Part shown: positions 1 to 8,051 of the stretch, one piece after another | How the letters are laid out: each line of letters opens with the position of its first letter | Numbering within the stretch: the stretch's first letter is position 1 | Source of the DNA: an uncultured Campylobacter sp. | Lineage (GTDB): Bacteria > Campylobacterota > Campylobacteria > Campylobacterales > Campylobacteraceae | NCBI RefSeq assembly: GCF_938015785.1 | Contig: NZ_CALLWC010000037.1 | Coordinates: 1 to 60,248, forward strand | Reading direction: 5' to 3' | DNA: 60,248 nt | Made by a program: the position numbers and the translations under genes | Notes under the pieces: generated by a model | Database searches by the model: none | What the model was told of the DNA's origin: nothing | The model's input: only the letters and a program-made list of their open reading frames with translations

Positions 1-1
1 A

Positions 2-55
2 GAGGGACCATCTAAAGCTAAAGGTAAGAGGGGCAAAAAGGGTAAGGGAGAGTAA
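2..55 (+). CDS. C-terminal end of a truncated gene
   Basis: An open frame enters from the left edge and runs 17 codons to a TAA at 53-55. All that is visible is a basic tail in which 12 of 17 residues are Lys, Arg or Gly. Tails like this are common on RNA-binding proteins such as DEAD-box helicases, but the family cannot be named from this fragment. There is no competing long frame, and the codons look like those of neighbouring genes. Confidence 0.5.
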   Translation, partial: EGPSKAKGKRGKKGKGE

Positions 56-585
56 AATTTCTCCCGACCTTACTTATTATTCTACAAGTCTAGCGCTTGC
101 GGCGATTGCAAGGGTTAGATAGCAAGCGTATAAATTTAGGCGGGAGCTATGGAAGTGTGCAAGATTTCAATTCGAATCTTGCGTAATTAGCTTACTCGAC
201 TATACTGTAGATTTAGAAGTTTACAATTCGATTTAAACTTGCGGATGCAATTTTATTTTATGGTACGGCGAGCCGATATTTTTTGGAATTTTAAGGTGTG
301 AATCCCTGATTTCTCATAAATTTCAATCTCACTACTTTTAAGCAGAACTAAAATTACCTTAAAGACCGCCTAACTACAGCAAGGTATCGGCAAATCGATT
401 ACCGGCGCGTTTCAAATAATGCCTAGAAAGTGTAGGCTAAAGTCAAGCCATAATAAATCATAATGGTTTAGGGCGGCAATTTTGCAGAAACCGGCAGTGT
501 GTTTATCTGATGACAAAGCGTATAGTATAGCGCGAGCGTGGCGGTTAAAAAGACCACAAGAGATAGATTTAAAGCAAATTTCACC
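56..585. other. 530-base gap, no protein gene; possible structured RNA at 61-182
   Basis: No convincing coding frame lies here. The first part can fold. CTCCCG at 61-66 pairs with CGGGAG at 141-146. Nested inside, CGCTTGC at 94-100 pairs with GCAAGCG at 122-128. A perfect 8-bp hairpin follows at 159-182 (GCAAGATT/AATCTTGC, 8-nt loop). A smaller GCCTA/TAGGC hairpin lies at 421-437. These could be the 3' end of the preceding transcript or a small RNA. I do not recognise a known RNA family. Confidence 0.35.
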
Positions 586-1008
586 CTATTTAAATGCTAG
601 TATTATCACGCCTGCGCCGATTAGTGCTAGCGCGAGCCATTCGCGAAGACTCGGGCGCTCGCCTAAAAAGATCACTGCAATTATTACAACGAGCACTACG
701 CTTAGTTTATCGATCGGTGCTACTTGATAGGCTTTGCCGATTTGCAGAGCTTTGAAATATGCTAGCCATGATGCGCCCGTAGCTAATCCGCTTAGTATCA
801 AAAATACCCAGTTGCGAGGGCTCAGACTAGATAGCGGCTGCCAGGCTTTAGCGTAGCGTAGGAACACGGCGAGGCAAAAGGCTATGATGATCGTGCGGAT
901 AAAAGTCGCAAAGTGAGAGTTGATCCCTTCAAGCCCGATTTTTGCAAATATCGCAGTCAGCGCCGCAAAGAGTGCTGATGCAAGCGCCCAAGCCACCCAT
1001 GTCTCCAT
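586..1008 (-). CDS. Single-domain EamA/DMT-family transporter, 140 aa
   Basis: Integral membrane protein of the drug/metabolite transporter superfamily, of the short single-EamA-domain kind. Five hydrophobic segments are visible (about residues 5-22, 36-52, 66-86, 95-114 and 122-138). The segment GERPSLREWLALALIGAGV near the C-terminus is characteristic of the EamA repeat. Most family members carry two such repeats. A 140-residue single repeat usually works as a homodimer or with a partner, and no partner gene is adjacent. The substrate cannot be inferred. The start ATG at 1008 is preceded by an AGGAAT-type ribosome site. The gene stands alone and faces away from the lipoprotein genes. Confidence 0.85.
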   Translation of the reverse strand: METWVAWALASALFAALTAIFAKIGLEGINSHFATFIRTIIIAFCLAVFLRYAKAWQPLSSLSPRNWVFLILSGLATGASWLAYFKALQIGKAYQVAPIDKLSVVLVVIIAVIFLGERPSLREWLALALIGAGVIILAFK

Positions 1009-1476
1009 GATATTCCTTTATGAAATGAATTATTGGATTATAGCCCTATTTGGGTAAAATTTGTTTATAATTTCGCGAGCGTCGCAGCAAAAAGCTAAAT
1101 CGCGAGCGAGCAATCCCACGAAGGCGACATTTAAATTTTAAAATTTTAGCCGCAAAATACGGCTAAATTTCAGTTCCGACAAGCAAAGCTTGCCTCACGC
1201 GCTACCGAATGAGTTTGGGCGCCGTTTGAGTGGTGTGTCGCAAGACACGGTTCGCAGAAACTGTTATAAAATTTTGCTTTGGCAAGATAAAATTTTACCA
1301 AGGCAAGACGAGCTTTCCTTCGAATGCAAAATTCTATTTTAATTCAGCAAAAGCACGACCGAATACCCTTTTTGCAAATCCAAACGCGATATAAATTCCC
1401 CCGAGCAGAAAGGTTAAAATTTAAAAAATATTCACCGCTCGTATATAAAATTTCAAAATTTCTACGAGGAGAGCTT
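1009..1476. other. 468-base gap with AT palindromes and hairpins
   Basis: No gene is seen. A TATAAT-like box lies at 1066-1071. An 8-bp hairpin (TTTAGCCG at 1145-1152 with CGGCTAAA at 1160-1167, followed by TTT) could act as a terminator. A small hairpin with a GCAA tetraloop lies at 1235-1248. A long upstream extension of the downstream lipoprotein frame (from 1324) is open but has no ribosome site and no signal peptide, so I treat it as non-coding. Confidence 0.5.
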
Positions 1477-1860
1477 ATGAAAAAATTTCTACTTGCACTC
1501 ATTGCGATATTCGTTTTAGCGGGCTGCGGCAGCGATCCAAAAGGCGTTGCCGAAGACTTCGTAAGAGCCCTATATGAGGGAGATTCCAAGATTTTGGTAG
1601 ATCTTGTTTATATACCGGACAAGGATAGGTCCGACGACGGTGCGATGCAGATAATAAACGGCAAACTGATGCAAATGGCGGGCGCCGGCAAGGAGGAGGC
1701 CTCTAAGCGCGGCGGGCTAAAGAGTATCTCGGGCGAGCTGCAAAATAGCGACGAGAAATCGGCGCTCGTGAAAGTCGCCGTGTCTTTTAAAAACGGCACG
1801 AACCGCACCGAGAGCGTTAAACTCGTCAAAAAAGACGGCAAGTGGAAAGTCTCGCTTTAG
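1477..1860 (+). CDS. DUF4878-type lipoprotein, 127 aa
   Basis: Predicted lipoprotein. It starts with Lys-Lys, a hydrophobic stretch and the lipobox LAGC (Cys about residue 18), so it should be lipidated and anchored in the inner or outer membrane facing the periplasm. The rest is a small alpha/beta domain beginning with a helix (DPKGVAEDFVRALYEGD) and ending in strands with VKKDGKWKVSL, the pattern of DUF4878/lumazine-binding-like lipoproteins. ATG 1477 was chosen because AGGAGAG at 1467-1473 is well spaced and the signal peptide starts there; the frame is open further upstream to 1324. It overlaps the next gene by 19 bases, so the two are probably translated together. Function unknown. Confidence 0.75.
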   Translation: MKKFLLALIAIFVLAGCGSDPKGVAEDFVRALYEGDSKILVDLVYIPDKDRSDDGAMQIINGKLMQMAGAGKEEASKRGGLKSISGELQNSDEKSALVKVAVSFKNGTNRTESVKLVKKDGKWKVSL

Positions 1861-2453
1861 CGAAAAAGTTTCTTATCTGCTTGATATTTGTCACAGGTGG
1901 GCTTGGCGAGCTTTGGACGCTAACGCGCGCGCCTACGGCAAAAGAGCCGCTACGGGTACCGGATGAAATTTTATCAAACCTACGCACGGGCGATCTCGTC
2001 TTTCGCCTAGGCGACGTCACCGACAGCCGCATAATCGCGACCGCGACGGATTTTAAATACTCGCACGTAGGCATGATCGTGCGCGAGCACCCGCTTTTGG
2101 TGGTGCATGCCGTAACGGGCGAGGGCGAGCGAGACGGCGTCGCGGCCGTTTCGATGCAGGAGTTCTTGGCGCATGCGCGAGACTTCGGCGCGGTGCGGAT
2201 GAAATTTTTAAGCGAGGAGCAAAAGGCGCGCCTCGCCGCTTCTTTACTTAAGCGCCTCGGCGAGGGTTTTACGCTAAGACCTCGCGGCGAAGCGAACCTA
2301 TACTGCACGACGCTACTTGAGCAGGAAATCTCTAAAATCACAGAATTCTCGCCGCAGTATTTTAAGCTAAGCTTAGCTGTCCTGGGCGGAGAATACCTCG
2401 CGCCGAAGGCATTTTGGCACTACGGCGGCATCGAAATTTTATACGAGCGCTAG
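1842..2453 (+). CDS. YiiX/YebB-like permuted NlpC/P60 cysteine peptidase, 203 aa
   Basis: Probable exported papain-like enzyme of the circularly permuted NlpC/P60 type. After an N-terminal hydrophobic segment (residues 8-22), the motif GDLVFRLG leads to SHVGMI, which supplies the catalytic His, and YCTTLL near residue 153 supplies the Cys. His before Cys is the permuted order typical of YiiX. Such proteins act on amide or thioester bonds in lipid or wall substrates; the substrate here is unknown. The start is GTG at 1842, inside the lipoprotein gene. No better in-frame start is near, and losing these residues would remove the signal segment. It forms a two-gene operon with the preceding lipoprotein. 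Confidence 0.7.
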   Translation: MESLALAKKFLICLIFVTGGLGELWTLTRAPTAKEPLRVPDEILSNLRTGDLVFRLGDVTDSRIIATATDFKYSHVGMIVREHPLLVVHAVTGEGERDGVAAVSMQEFLAHARDFGAVRMKFLSEEQKARLAASLLKRLGEGFTLRPRGEANLYCTTLLEQEISKITEFSPQYFKLSLAVLGGEYLAPKAFWHYGGIEILYER

Positions 2454-2908
2454 GCGCAGCTTATCTTGGGGCGGAATTTTGCGCGCTGTGTAAATTTAAA
2501 TATAGCATCAATTCAAATCCGCGCATGAATAAAATTTAAGCTTAGAATTCTGCGCCGTAAAATTTCGGTCAAAATTTCGCTTTGACTTTAAATTTTGAAA
2601 TTCCGTACTCCGTAAAATTTCGTATTAGAATTCTGCAGCAAAAATCCAAACGTGCGTGCGCGCGAAATTTCTTCCGTAAAATTTCGTATTAGAATTCTGC
2701 AGAGCATTAAATTTTATAAATTTCGCTAGCTACCGAATTCGCAAAATTACCGCTCGCTTCAAATTTTGCACATTCTACACGCAAAACAAAATTCCGCCTT
2801 GCTGCAGAATTTTCAAAACACGAAATTTACAATTCGTAAAATCCCAAAAGAATAAAATTTTATAAAAAGCGTAACTTACAAAATTTCAAAAAGCAAAGCG
2901 CGTGAGCT
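2454..2908. other. 455-base convergent gap rich in AAATTT and AATTCTGC repeats
   Basis: No gene is seen. The region lies between two genes that end towards each other. It holds many copies of AAATTT, CCGTAAAATTTCG and GAATTCTGC words in shifting order, and includes one exact 29-base direct repeat listed separately. No clear GC-rich terminator hairpin with a T-run was found. Confidence 0.6.
2610..2702. repeat. 29-bp exact direct repeat (two copies)
   Basis: The same 29 bases occur at 2610-2638 and 2674-2702, 64 bases apart start to start. They begin with CCGTAAAATTTCG and end in GAATTCTGCAG. Related partial copies lie just upstream near 2547-2570. It is the longest exact repeat I noticed in this gap, and may be a small intergenic repeat family or a local duplication. 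Confidence 0.7.
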
Positions 2909-4036
2909 TTACAGCTCGCCGAAAAGCGCTTCGAGATTTTTAAGACCTTCTTCCTTGGAGACCTTTTTCTCGCTCGCTGAGCCGGTTTCGATAAGCTCAA
3001 TCTCGCAGCCGCACAGCATCGAGGCGAGGCGGATGTTTAGACCGTTTTTACCGATCGCTTTGCTTTTTTGATCGGGGTTTACGTAGACGATCGCCTTGCC
3101 GTCCTCGGCTATTTTGACTGAATTTACGATCGCGGGCGCCATCGCGCGAGTGATTAAAATTTCGGGGCTTGCGGAGTATTCAAACGCGTCGATGCTCTCG
3201 CCGCCGCTTCCGTCTTGCAAATTTTTGCTTAAAAATCTACTCACCGCGTCGATGCGAGCGCCTCCTTTGCCGACGGTAGCGCCTACCGGATCGACATTTG
3301 GCGAGACGGCGCTAAGTGCGATCTTGGCTCGCCTGCCGGGGATTCTGGCGCAGGCTTGGATGATGACGCTGCCGTCTTTGATCTCTGGGACTTCGGCAGC
3401 GAGTAGGGCTTCTAGGAATTTCGGGCTGGTGCGCGAAAGTTCCAGCCTGATGCCGTGAGATTTGTCGATGGCTACGTTTTTGATGACGGCTTGCAGCACG
3501 TCGCCGATTTTGAAATTCTCGCCCTTGATGCGGTTTTTAAGCGGCATAAAGGCTTTCGTATCCTCGATCTCTACGTAGGTCGTGCCGTCGTGATCGATCT
3601 TGGTGACCGTGCCGTGGGTGAGGGTGCCCACTTTGCTTTTATAGTTTTCAAAAATTTTCTCTTCAAGCAGCCTTTGGATGTGAAAATTTAGCTCTCTGGC
3701 CAGTATACCGGAAGCCGTGCGGCCGAGGCTTTCGATATTTATTTCGTAGCTTAGCTCATCACCGATCTCCGCGTTTTCGCCTATTTTTTTGGCTTCGCTT
3801 AGCGCGATGAAGTTGTGATCGCCGAGCCGCTCATCATCATCCGCGACGACGTGGACCTTTTGGTAGAGCTTAACGCGTTTAGTCTGCGGATCGACTTCGC
3901 TGTCGTAGAGATACTCCTCGCCGAAAAGTCTTTTTGCGGTCTGGATGAACGCCGTTTTGACGCGCTCTTTAACGTCCGCGGGCTCAAGCCCCTTTTCGTT
4001 TGCAATCGACTCGATGATGTCGGTGATTTTTTCCAT
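2909..4036 (-). CDS. nusA: Transcription termination/antitermination factor NusA, 375 aa
   Basis: RNA polymerase-associated factor controlling pausing, termination and antitermination. The domains read in order. An N-terminal polymerase-binding domain (about 1-130) begins with MEKITDIIESIANEKGL. An S1 RNA-binding domain (about 135-200) carries HGTVTKIDHDGTTYVEI. Two KH domains follow, with GKGGARIDAV and the second GKNGLNIRLA near residue 330. The length and lack of C-terminal acidic repeats match other Campylobacterota. In many bacteria nusA sits with rimP and infB; here those genes lie at the far end of the window, and nusA is divergent from HP0268-miaB. The start ATG follows an AAGGAAA site. 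Confidence 0.97.
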   Translation of the reverse strand: MEKITDIIESIANEKGLEPADVKERVKTAFIQTAKRLFGEEYLYDSEVDPQTKRVKLYQKVHVVADDDERLGDHNFIALSEAKKIGENAEIGDELSYEINIESLGRTASGILARELNFHIQRLLEEKIFENYKSKVGTLTHGTVTKIDHDGTTYVEIEDTKAFMPLKNRIKGENFKIGDVLQAVIKNVAIDKSHGIRLELSRTSPKFLEALLAAEVPEIKDGSVIIQACARIPGRRAKIALSAVSPNVDPVGATVGKGGARIDAVSRFLSKNLQDGSGGESIDAFEYSASPEILITRAMAPAIVNSVKIAEDGKAIVYVNPDQKSKAIGKNGLNIRLASMLCGCEIELIETGSASEKKVSKEEGLKNLEALFGEL

Positions 4037-4095
4037 AAATTTTCCTTAAGATTTGATTTCGTGCTACTAAATTTGGATTTTAAATTTTGAAGTGC

Positions 4096-4104
4096 GGTAT
4101 TATA
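4096..4104. promoter_or_regulatory. Divergent -10 element between nusA and HP0268
   Basis: The word GGTATTATA reads TATAAT on the minus strand (4099-4104), 63 bases before nusA. On the plus strand it reads TATTAT (4098-4103), 90 bases before the HP0268 gene. The same word recurs between tyrA and bamA. Campylobacter housekeeping promoters rely mainly on the -10 box, so one element may serve both directions. Confidence 0.5.
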
Positions 4105-4193
4105 TGGAATTTTGACTTTATTTTTATTTAAACGAATTATTATCTAAATTTCGCTAAACTCGCGGGTTTAAAACATAAATGAAAGGATAGATC

Positions 4194-4436
4194 ATGCAGC
4201 TAAAACTTGCCAGAACGGAGCTCGCCTCTAAGCCAAAAAGCGTTAAGATCGAGGATTTGCAAGCCCAAGTAGAAAAGAGCGGACAGAAAATATTTTATCT
4301 GGATAGAGAAAATTCTCAAAAAGATTTAGTCGCTTTGGTGGATTTTTTCGATACTAAGGGTTTTAGCGTGTATCAGCGCATAGTGCGATACGGGCTGAAC
4401 GAAAACGAGTATATGTACGAGGTGCATATCCTTTGA
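4194..4436 (+). CDS. HP0268-family small protein, 80 aa
   Basis: Homolog of Helicobacter pylori HP0268, recognised from the pattern of KSVKIEDLQ, FYLDRENSQKDL, LVDFFDTKGFSVY and the ending YMYEVHIL. The H. pylori protein has been described as a small Smr-like fold with metal-dependent nicking nuclease and RNase activity. The length (80) matches the family. It starts at an ATG with GAAAGGATAG upstream and overlaps miaB by four bases (TTGA), so translation is probably coupled. Its conserved place before miaB suggests a role in RNA metabolism, but that is inference. Confidence 0.85.
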   Translation: MQLKLARTELASKPKSVKIEDLQAQVEKSGQKIFYLDRENSQKDLVALVDFFDTKGFSVYQRIVRYGLNENEYMYEVHIL

Positions 4437-5728
4437 GTAAACTCCTCTTCATCCAGACCCTAGGTTGCGCGATGAACGTGCGCGATAGCGAGCATATTAT
4501 CGCGCAGCTAAAAGAGCAAGATTACGAGATTACCGACGACGTAAATATTGCGGATCTGATCTTAATAAACACCTGCTCCGTGCGCGAAAAGCCCGTGCAT
4601 AAGCTCTTTAGCGAGATCGGAGCATTCGATAAAGCTAGAAAAAAGGGCTCCAAAATCGGCGTTTGCGGCTGCACCGCAAGTCATCTGGGCGGAGAAATTT
4701 TTAAGCGCGCGCCATTCGTGGATTTCGTACTTGGCGCCAGAAACGTATCTAAAATTTCACAAGCCGTACGTACGCCTAAATTTATCAGCACGGACATAAA
4801 CTACGACGAGAGCGAGTTTGCTTTCGGCGATTTTGCGAGCTCGCCATATAAATCCTTCATAAATATAATGATCGGCTGCGACAAAAAGTGCTCCTACTGC
4901 ATCGTACCGCAAACTAGAGGCGATGAAATTTCGATCCCCGCTCAAATCATCTTGCGCGAAGCCGAAAGATCCGCCGCTCGCGGCGCCAAAGAGATATTTT
5001 TGCTCGGACAAAACGTCAATAATTATGGCAAGCGCTTCTCTAACGCACACGAAAAAATCGACTTCAGCGACCTGCTCGTGCGGCTTAGCGAGATAGAGGG
5101 CATCGAGCGCATCCGCTTTACAAGCCCGCATCCGCTGCATATGGATGATAAATTTTTGGACGTTTTTTGCAATAATCCTAAAATTTGCAAATCGATGCAC
5201 ATGCCGCTGCAAAGCGGCTCCAGCAAGGTTTTGCGCGATATGAAGCGTGGATATACCAAGCAGTGGTATCTAGACCGCGCGCTTAAACTGCGCCAAAGCT
5301 GCCCGAGCGCGGCGATTAGCACCGATATTATCGTGGGCTATCCGAGCGAGAGCGAGGAGGATTTTGCCGAGACGATGGAAGTGTTAGAAGCGGTGAGATT
5401 CGAGCAGGTTTTTTCCTTTAAATTTAGCCCGCGACCGCTCACGCCTGCGGCAAGCTTAAAGCCGCTTGATGATGAAATTTCAAGCGAAAGATTAAGCAGG
5501 CTGCAAAGCGCTCACGCTAAAATTTTAGACGAGATCGCAGGAGCGCAAAAAGATAAAATTTTCGACGTGTATTTCGAGGAGCTGCGAGAGAGCGGCACTG
5601 CGTGCGGTAGAAGCTTTTCAAATTTTTTAATCTGCGCGCAAGGTGGCGAAGAGCTGCTAGGCAAAACGCGCAGAGTGCGTATCGAAAAGACCGCCAGAAT
5701 GGCGCTTTATGGACAAGTTATCGCTTAA
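4433..5728 (+). CDS. miaB: tRNA-2-methylthio-N6-dimethylallyladenosine synthase MiaB, 431 aa
   Basis: Radical SAM methylthiotransferase that converts i6A37 to ms2i6A37 in tRNAs reading UNN codons. The UPF0004 domain supplies three cluster ligands, Cys12, Cys48 and Cys80. The radical SAM motif is CDKKCSYC (Cys149, 153, 156), and a TRAM domain ends the protein. Residues GCAMNVRDSE and INTCSVRE are typical of MiaB, and the short linker distinguishes it from the RimO copy at 9046-10557. The start is TTG at 4433, overlapping the HP0268 stop codon. The gene ends 20 bases inside the following acyltransferase gene, so the three form one operon. Confidence 0.96.
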   Translation: MSKLLFIQTLGCAMNVRDSEHIIAQLKEQDYEITDDVNIADLILINTCSVREKPVHKLFSEIGAFDKARKKGSKIGVCGCTASHLGGEIFKRAPFVDFVLGARNVSKISQAVRTPKFISTDINYDESEFAFGDFASSPYKSFINIMIGCDKKCSYCIVPQTRGDEISIPAQIILREAERSAARGAKEIFLLGQNVNNYGKRFSNAHEKIDFSDLLVRLSEIEGIERIRFTSPHPLHMDDKFLDVFCNNPKICKSMHMPLQSGSSKVLRDMKRGYTKQWYLDRALKLRQSCPSAAISTDIIVGYPSESEEDFAETMEVLEAVRFEQVFSFKFSPRPLTPAASLKPLDDEISSERLSRLQSAHAKILDEIAGAQKDKIFDVYFEELRESGTACGRSFSNFLICAQGGEELLGKTRRVRIEKTARMALYGQVIA

Positions 5729-6362
5729 AAAGCGGTTGTTTTTCCGCGTCGCCGAATATCTCATTTTTATCCTGATTTGGTGTATTTTTTTAACGTGTAG
5801 GGTTAAATTTACCCCCACGAAGCTGCCCGGAAAGCCCTGCGTCGTCGTATTTTGGCATGGAAGGCTAGCGATGATGAGCTTTGCATATAGGCGCTGGTGG
5901 TTGCGGGATTTCGGCGGCAAGAGGCGCGCTAAGGTCATCATCTCAGATCACAAAGACGGCGAGATAATTACGCGCGTGATCTCGCATTTCGGCATCGGTG
6001 CGATCCGCGGCAGCAGTTTCAAAGGCGGTGCGCGCGCACTTATGGGCGCGATCAAAGAGATAAAAAGCGGCACCGACGTCATCATCACTCCCGACGGTCC
6101 GCGCGGTCCCCTTCACAGCGTCGCCGACGGTGCCGTGATCCTTGCGCAGCGGCTAAACTTAGACATTTACGCGCTAAATTACGAAGCGAGCAGTTTTTGG
6201 AAATTTCGCAGCTGGGACGAGATGGTCTTGCCAAAGCCGTTTTCGCGCATAAATTATAGCCTCAGCGCGCCGTTAAATTTAACTGGGCTTAGCCTCGATG
6301 CGGGCAAAGAGGCGATCAGGCAACTGCTTTTTGCAAGCGCCGAGCAGGACGTTAAATTTTAG
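5709..6362 (+). CDS. DUF374 lysophospholipid acyltransferase-like protein, 217 aa
   Basis: Membrane-associated acyltransferase-like protein of the DUF374 family, related to LpxL/LPLAT enzymes. One N-terminal membrane segment lies at about 12-32. The family blocks VVFWHGRLAMM, SDHKDGEII, GSSFKGGARAL and TPDGPRGP are all present. The His of FWHG and the Asp of the later blocks are the likely active-site residues. The substrate is probably a lipid or lipid A precursor (inference from the family). It overlaps miaB by 20 bases. It begins ATG-GAC, with no strong ribosome site of its own visible inside miaB. Confidence 0.88.
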   Translation: MDKLSLKKRLFFRVAEYLIFILIWCIFLTCRVKFTPTKLPGKPCVVVFWHGRLAMMSFAYRRWWLRDFGGKRRAKVIISDHKDGEIITRVISHFGIGAIRGSSFKGGARALMGAIKEIKSGTDVIITPDGPRGPLHSVADGAVILAQRLNLDIYALNYEASSFWKFRSWDEMVLPKPFSRINYSLSAPLNLTGLSLDAGKEAIRQLLFASAEQDVKF

Positions 6363-6383
6363 TTTGAAATAATAGTGTTTCGG

Positions 6384-6389
6384 TATAAT
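6384..6389 (+). promoter_or_regulatory. -10 box TATAAT for the 6409 gene
   Basis: A perfect TATAAT preceded by CGG lies 20 bases ahead of the ATG at 6409. The ribosome site TTAGGAG lies in between. It implies that the 6409 gene has its own promoter despite closely following the miaB operon. Confidence 0.6.
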
Positions 6390-6408
6390 TGCAATTTTAG
6401 GAGAAAAA

Positions 6409-7164
6409 ATGGCACTATTTAAAGCAAAATCATTCCTCGGCGTCGCTAAAAGTGCCGACGCATGCGAGTTTTTTTATAGAAAATTGGGTTTTGGCAAAAG
6501 AATTTTGGATGAGAAATCCGATCGCTTTTCTATAGCGCAAGAAAACGATCTGGCTGCCTCGCTAGCGGGCTTTGCGGATCTGAGTGATAAAAATTTAATC
6601 TCCTGCGTGCTGATTGACGACGAAAATCAAAGAGTGCATTTTAACGAGGATTATATGATTAAAGAAAATAGCATTTATCAAAAAGTCGATGATAGCTTCA
6701 TAGTGGAATTTCCTCGCGCAAGTGCACAGGCGGCGGATGAGACTTTTGGAATAGAATTTAGCTCGCACGCTAGTTTATTTAAAATTTTATACTTCTTGCT
6801 AAAAAATCAAAGCGATTTTGAAAACATGGCGATGTTCGCACTGAAATTTAATAACCGCGCATGTTTCGTCGTTGCCAACCAAGAGCGCGTGCTCTACGCC
6901 GATATAATGCGTATCGACGAGGAGATGCAGGCGGCGATGAGCGACGCGGACGAGCTTTTTTACGAGCTTTTAAATTTTCAGATCGAGACCTTCTACAAAT
7001 CCGAAAATAGCGAGTTTCTCACCAACGTTTTCATCTACTCCGACGGCACGCTTAGCAACGAGATCGGTTATGTGATTTTCACGCGCATCTTCATCAAAAC
7101 AAATTTGATAAATCTAAATTTCGCCGATTACATCAACAAAATCGCGATGCTGGAAGCCCGCTAG
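6409..7164 (+). CDS. Conserved-looking hypothetical protein, 251 aa
   Basis: I do not recognise this protein. It looks soluble: no signal peptide, no clear membrane segment, and mixed charged sequence with many Asp and Glu. The N-terminus (about residues 8-30) has an alternating helix/strand pattern with FFYRKLGFGKRIL. The middle (about 120-170) reads like a small alpha/beta domain. The start is well supported by TTTAGGAG eight bases upstream and by the promoter at 6384. Codon use matches its neighbours, so it is probably a long-resident gene. It may be a Campylobacter-specific family next to miaB, but no function can be assigned. Confidence 0.75.
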   Translation: MALFKAKSFLGVAKSADACEFFYRKLGFGKRILDEKSDRFSIAQENDLAASLAGFADLSDKNLISCVLIDDENQRVHFNEDYMIKENSIYQKVDDSFIVEFPRASAQAADETFGIEFSSHASLFKILYFLLKNQSDFENMAMFALKFNNRACFVVANQERVLYADIMRIDEEMQAAMSDADELFYELLNFQIETFYKSENSEFLTNVFIYSDGTLSNEIGYVIFTRIFIKTNLINLNFADYINKIAMLEAR

Positions 7165-7394
7165 ATCAAATTTTTCGCTCCGTACCTAGGCAGAATTTTA
7201 AAATTTTATCTTTGCAGTATTGCGCTTGCTTGATACGATTTAGTTGCTTGTTCGCGGTTGCGTTTTGTTAAATTTATCTCGCGTTACATAATGGAATTTT
7301 GACTAGGTAAAATTATCCGTATTTAACGGCTCGCTTTTAAATTTAAACTTATTTGCCGCAAAGGGTCCGTCTTGCGCCGTAAATTTTATCTTTT

Positions 7395-8051
7395 TCACAA
7401 ATCCCGATTAATTTTGCTTAAAAAATTTTCTATCAGAATCCGCCTTTGTTCCATGTCGTCGCTATCGCTAATGCCTTCTAGCTCGCTTGCGTGATGCGCT
7501 TTGGGAGGGATATCTTTCAGATACGACCACACCTCGTCCTCGCTTAAAATTTTGCCGTGCAGATCAAAACCTACGTTTAGCGCTCTGCCTGAAACCTCGG
7601 CGATATCTGCATGCAGGTGACCGTAGAGCATCAGCGCGCCATAATGGCAGTTTGCCCACTCGATCATCGGGTAGTGAGACAGAGCCGCTCTCTTATGCGA
7701 TAGACGCACAAAGGCATATCCCACGATCTGCTCAAACATAAAATTACCGTCCGCCTTGCGTCCGCTTAGCAGTTCGTTTTTCATTGCGGCGATACGCCCA
7801 TCGTGGTTGCCGAGCACCAAAAAATGTCGCCCGTTTAGTCTGCGAAGTAACTCGCAAGTGTGCGCAAAATCCTTGTGAAAGGACACGTCGCCGAGATTAT
7901 AGACGAGATCCTCGGGTGTAACAAGCGCGTTCCAAGCGGCGATGAGATTTTCATCCATCTCGGCTACGTTTGCGCCTTTTCTAAAATTTGGATATTTTTT
8001 CAGCACCAGCTCGTGGCCGAAGTGTAGATCGGAGGTAAAATAAACGCTCAT
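7395..8051 (-). CDS. Calcineurin-like metallophosphoesterase, 218 aa
   Basis: Predicted metal-dependent phosphoesterase. The motifs are in standard order: SDLHFGH near the start (D-x-H), GDVSFHKDF (GDxxx), GNHDGR (GNHD), SHYPM and GHLHAD (GHxH). Together they supply the di-metal site. Length and the N-terminus MSVYFTSDLHFGH match a common bacterial family annotated only as metallophosphoesterase. A C-terminal acidic stretch with SDSDD (residues 195-200) is poorly conserved in such enzymes. ATGA overlap with tilS places it last in the panC-rimO-tilS operon. The substrate is unknown. Confidence 0.88.
   Translation of the reverse strand: MSVYFTSDLHFGHELVLKKYPNFRKGANVAEMDENLIAAWNALVTPEDLVYNLGDVSFHKDFAHTCELLRRLNGRHFLVLGNHDGRIAAMKNELLSGRKADGNFMFEQIVGYAFVRLSHKRAALSHYPMIEWANCHYGALMLYGHLHADIAEVSGRALNVGFDLHGKILSEDEVWSYLKDIPPKAHHASELEGISDSDDMEQRRILIENFLSKINRDL

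Noticed and set aside
166..182. TTCGAAT at 171-177 resembles a tRNA T-loop
   Set aside because: The flanking bases do not form a 5-bp T-stem around it and no acceptor or anticodon arm fits; the bases belong to the 8-bp hairpin instead.
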